Part shown: one piece after another, positions 6,573 through 7,791 of the stretch
Position numbering within the stretch: the first letter of the stretch is position 1
Layout: each line of letters starts with the position of its first letter
Assembly: GCA_903950295.1 (NCBI GenBank)
Contig: CAJBAP010000501.1
Location: 1-7,791 of the forward strand
DNA length: 7,791 nucleotides
DNA from: an uncultured Rhodocyclaceae bacterium
GTDB lineage: Bacteria; Pseudomonadota; Gammaproteobacteria; Burkholderiales; Rhodocyclaceae
Direction of reading: 5' to 3'
Translations under genes and position numbers: made by a program
The notes under the pieces: model-generated
The model's input: the letters and a program-made list of their open reading frames with translations, nothing else
Databases searched by the model: none
Told to the model about the DNA's origin: nothing

Positions 6573-6596
6573 GCCGTCCCGCTGGCGCCGACTTTT
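6573..6596 (+). repeat. 24-nt dispersed repeat, copy 3, with hairpin
   Basis: The core is CTGGCG and both arms are unchanged. It lies in the nit-tldD gap. Here alone GGCGCC (6570-6575) and GGCGCC (6584-6589) can form a 6-bp stem with an 8-base loop, followed on the plus strand by GAC and five T (6593-6597). That looks like a terminator for plus-strand transcription, although both flanking genes run on the minus strand. Confidence 0.75.
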
Positions 6597-6601
6597 TGAG
6601 T

Positions 6602-7423
6602 TTACAGCCTGCGATGCTGAAGCGCCGGCAGGCTCGCCCTGACTGCGGCAATCCGTGCGGGGTCGAGATCCGCGATGACGACGCCCTCTCCCTTGTCGAT
6701 GCGGGCGATCACTTCACCCCATGGGTCGATCAACATGCTGTTGCCGTGCGTCATCCGGCCGGTCGGGTGCAAGCCGCCCTGCGCCGCTGCCAGCAAATAG
6801 CACTGGTTTTCGATGGCCCGCGCGCGCAACAATACTTCCCAATGGGCGCGGCCGGTGGTGTCGGTAAACGCCGCAGGCAGGACGATCAGGTCGAGCGGAC
6901 TTGACCACTGGGCAAGCCCGCGAAACAACTCGGGAAAGCGCAAATCGTAACAAATGCTCAAACCAACGCGGCCGCAAGGCGCATCGAAAGCAACGGGCGT
7001 GGGCGGCCCCGCTTCGATAGTGGCGGCCTCGTCGTATACCTCGTCGCCCTTCTGGAACCCGAACAGGTGGATCTTGTCGTAGCGTGCCACCCGGCGACCT
7101 TCAGGGTCGTAAACCAGACAGGCGTTGCGCTGCTTGGTCGGATCGTCCGCCGTCAGTGGCAAGGTGCCGCCCACCAGCCAGACGCCGTGCCGCGCAGCCG
7201 TCGCGGCCAGAAAAGCCTGGATCGGACCGTTGCCGTCGTCTTCGCGCACGGCAAGCCGATCGGCATCGTTTGGGCTGATGATGGGAAAGTATTCGGGCAG
7301 CGCAACCAGCTGCGCACCCTGCCCGGCGGCATCAGCGATCAGGCGCGCGGCGGTAGCAAGGTTCGGCACGACATCCGGGGTGGAAATCATCTGGATGGCG
7401 GCGATGCGCATTGTGGTGTTCAT
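6602..7423 (-). CDS. Carbon-nitrogen hydrolase, Nit1/deaminated-glutathione-amidase type
   Basis: This is a nitrilase-superfamily amidase of 273 residues, the usual size for a single-domain enzyme. The catalytic triad is visible: Glu44 in ALPEYF, Lys117 in YDKIHLF, and Cys158 in [36 protein letters not shown] further on is characteristic of the Nit1/Nit2 branch. The likely role is hydrolysis of a damaged-metabolite amide such as deaminated glutathione. Omega-amidase activity on alpha-ketoglutaramate is the alternative, and sequence alone does not decide between them. The start ATG overlaps the yhdP stop as ATGA (7420-7423), indicating translational coupling. A second ATG four codons in (MRIAAIQM, 7411) is also possible. 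It lies in the yhdP-nit-tldD arrangement found in many Gamma- and Betaproteobacteria. Confidence 0.93.
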   Translation of the reverse strand: MNTTMRIAAIQMISTPDVVPNLATAARLIADAAGQGAQLVALPEYFPIISPNDADRLAVREDDGNGPIQAFLAATAARHGVWLVGGTLPLTADDPTKQRNACLVYDPEGRRVARYDKIHLFGFQKGDEVYDEAATIEAGPPTPVAFDAPCGRVGLSICYDLRFPELFRGLAQWSSPLDLIVLPAAFTDTTGRAHWEVLLRARAIENQCYLLAAAQGGLHPTGRMTHGNSMLIDPWGEVIARIDKGEGVVIADLDPARIAAVRASLPALQHRRL

Positions 7424-7791
7424 GGCGGTGACGTTTTCTTTTCTTGCGGGTTGCGGGTCAGTTTTTCCACTTTGGGATCGGTCCAGCCCCCCGTAACGGC
7501 GTACTCGAAGGCAAATGCCTGATCAAGCGGATTGTTCAACATCTTCTGGGCTGCCCAGGCGACCGCACCCACCACCGGGTTGGCGATCATCGCACCCACG
7601 GCAATCGACTCACCGACGGCGGGCTCGACGCGCACCTTCAGGTCCTGTGTTTCAGCAACCAGATTGGCCTGCCCCGCAATCAGCACCTTCGCCGCCGGGC
7701 CGCGAATGCTGAGGGCATCGGTCTTCATCAGGCCCCGGGTGATGCTGGCGGTACCGGCGATGCTGTCGAACGCGAAGCCTTCACTGAAGAC
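7420..7791 (-). CDS. yhdP: YhdP-family AsmA-like protein, C-terminal end only
   Basis: The frame is open to the window edge, so only the last 123 residues of a normally very long protein (over 1200 residues in E. coli) are seen. YhdP is a membrane-anchored, periplasm-spanning AsmA-superfamily protein implicated in phospholipid transport to the outer membrane. The visible part has the typical C-terminal pattern: FSEGFAFDSIAGTASITRG, IRGPAAKVLIAGQANLVAETQDLKV, then a hydrophobic stretch (AVGAMIANPVVGAVAWAAQKM), PLDQAFAFEYAVTGGWTDPKVEKL and a basic tail. The internal Met at 7728 is not the start. Its stop overlaps the nit start. Identification rests on the C-terminal motif pattern and on the conserved neighbourhood. 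Confidence 0.87.
   Translation of the reverse strand, partial: VFSEGFAFDSIAGTASITRGLMKTDALSIRGPAAKVLIAGQANLVAETQDLKVRVEPAVGESIAVGAMIANPVVGAVAWAAQKMLNNPLDQAFAFEYAVTGGWTDPKVEKLTRNPQEKKTSPP

Noticed and set aside
5040..6599. Very long plus-strand open frame (519 codons) opposite tldD
   Set aside because: It is the complement of full-length TldD with its metal motif intact; its product is rich in Arg, His and Gly with no recognisable domain.

Overview
This is a GC-rich (roughly 60%+), densely packed bacterial chromosomal window. The gene content and the order yhdP - nitrilase-family amidase - tldD suggest a proteobacterium, most likely a betaproteobacterium, perhaps of the Rhodocyclales. That placement is inferred from protein character and gene order, not from a marker gene. 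No rRNA, tRNA, CRISPR array, transposase or phage gene is visible.

Layout. Positions 2-466 (+) hold the 3' part of a TorD-family molybdoenzyme chaperone whose start lies upstream of the window. It is followed by a PduO-type cob(I)alamin adenosyltransferase (500-1051, +). Two minus-strand genes face these: a stand-alone cyclic-nucleotide-binding-domain protein (1056-1595), preceded by a class I DAHP synthase of the AroG type (1646-2713). A short divergent region separates aroG from a plus-strand gene (2842-3792) encoding a cNMP-binding domain fused to a GGDEF domain. The rest of the window is minus strand. Read in the direction of transcription it runs: the C-terminal end of a YhdP-like AsmA-superfamily protein (7791-7420), a Nit-type carbon-nitrogen hydrolase (7423-6602, start codon overlapping the yhdP stop), the metallopeptidase TldD (6545-5097), and an AAA_14/DUF4143 ATPase with a PD-(D/E)XK-like C-terminus (5026-3872).

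Functionally these are mostly conserved housekeeping genes: aromatic amino acid entry, B12 activation, envelope lipid handling, metabolite repair and TldD/E proteolysis. They are mixed with a small signalling pair, the two cNMP-domain proteins on either side of aroG. The ATPase is the only gene with an accessory character.

The most unusual signal is a 24-nt dispersed motif with conserved arms GCCGTCCCG and CCGACTTTT around a 6-nt core that varies by transitions only. It occurs four times in 7.8 kb, always in the same orientation: at 5-28, 258-281, 3793-3816 and 6573-6596. Two copies lie inside the torD reading frame, in two different frames; the other two lie in intergenic gaps. Second-tier observations are a GGDEF domain with an intact signature and I-site but altered substrate-lysine and GH positions, a shifted phosphate-cassette arginine in its cNMP domain, and an exact 20-bp inverted identity between the two cNMP-domain genes.
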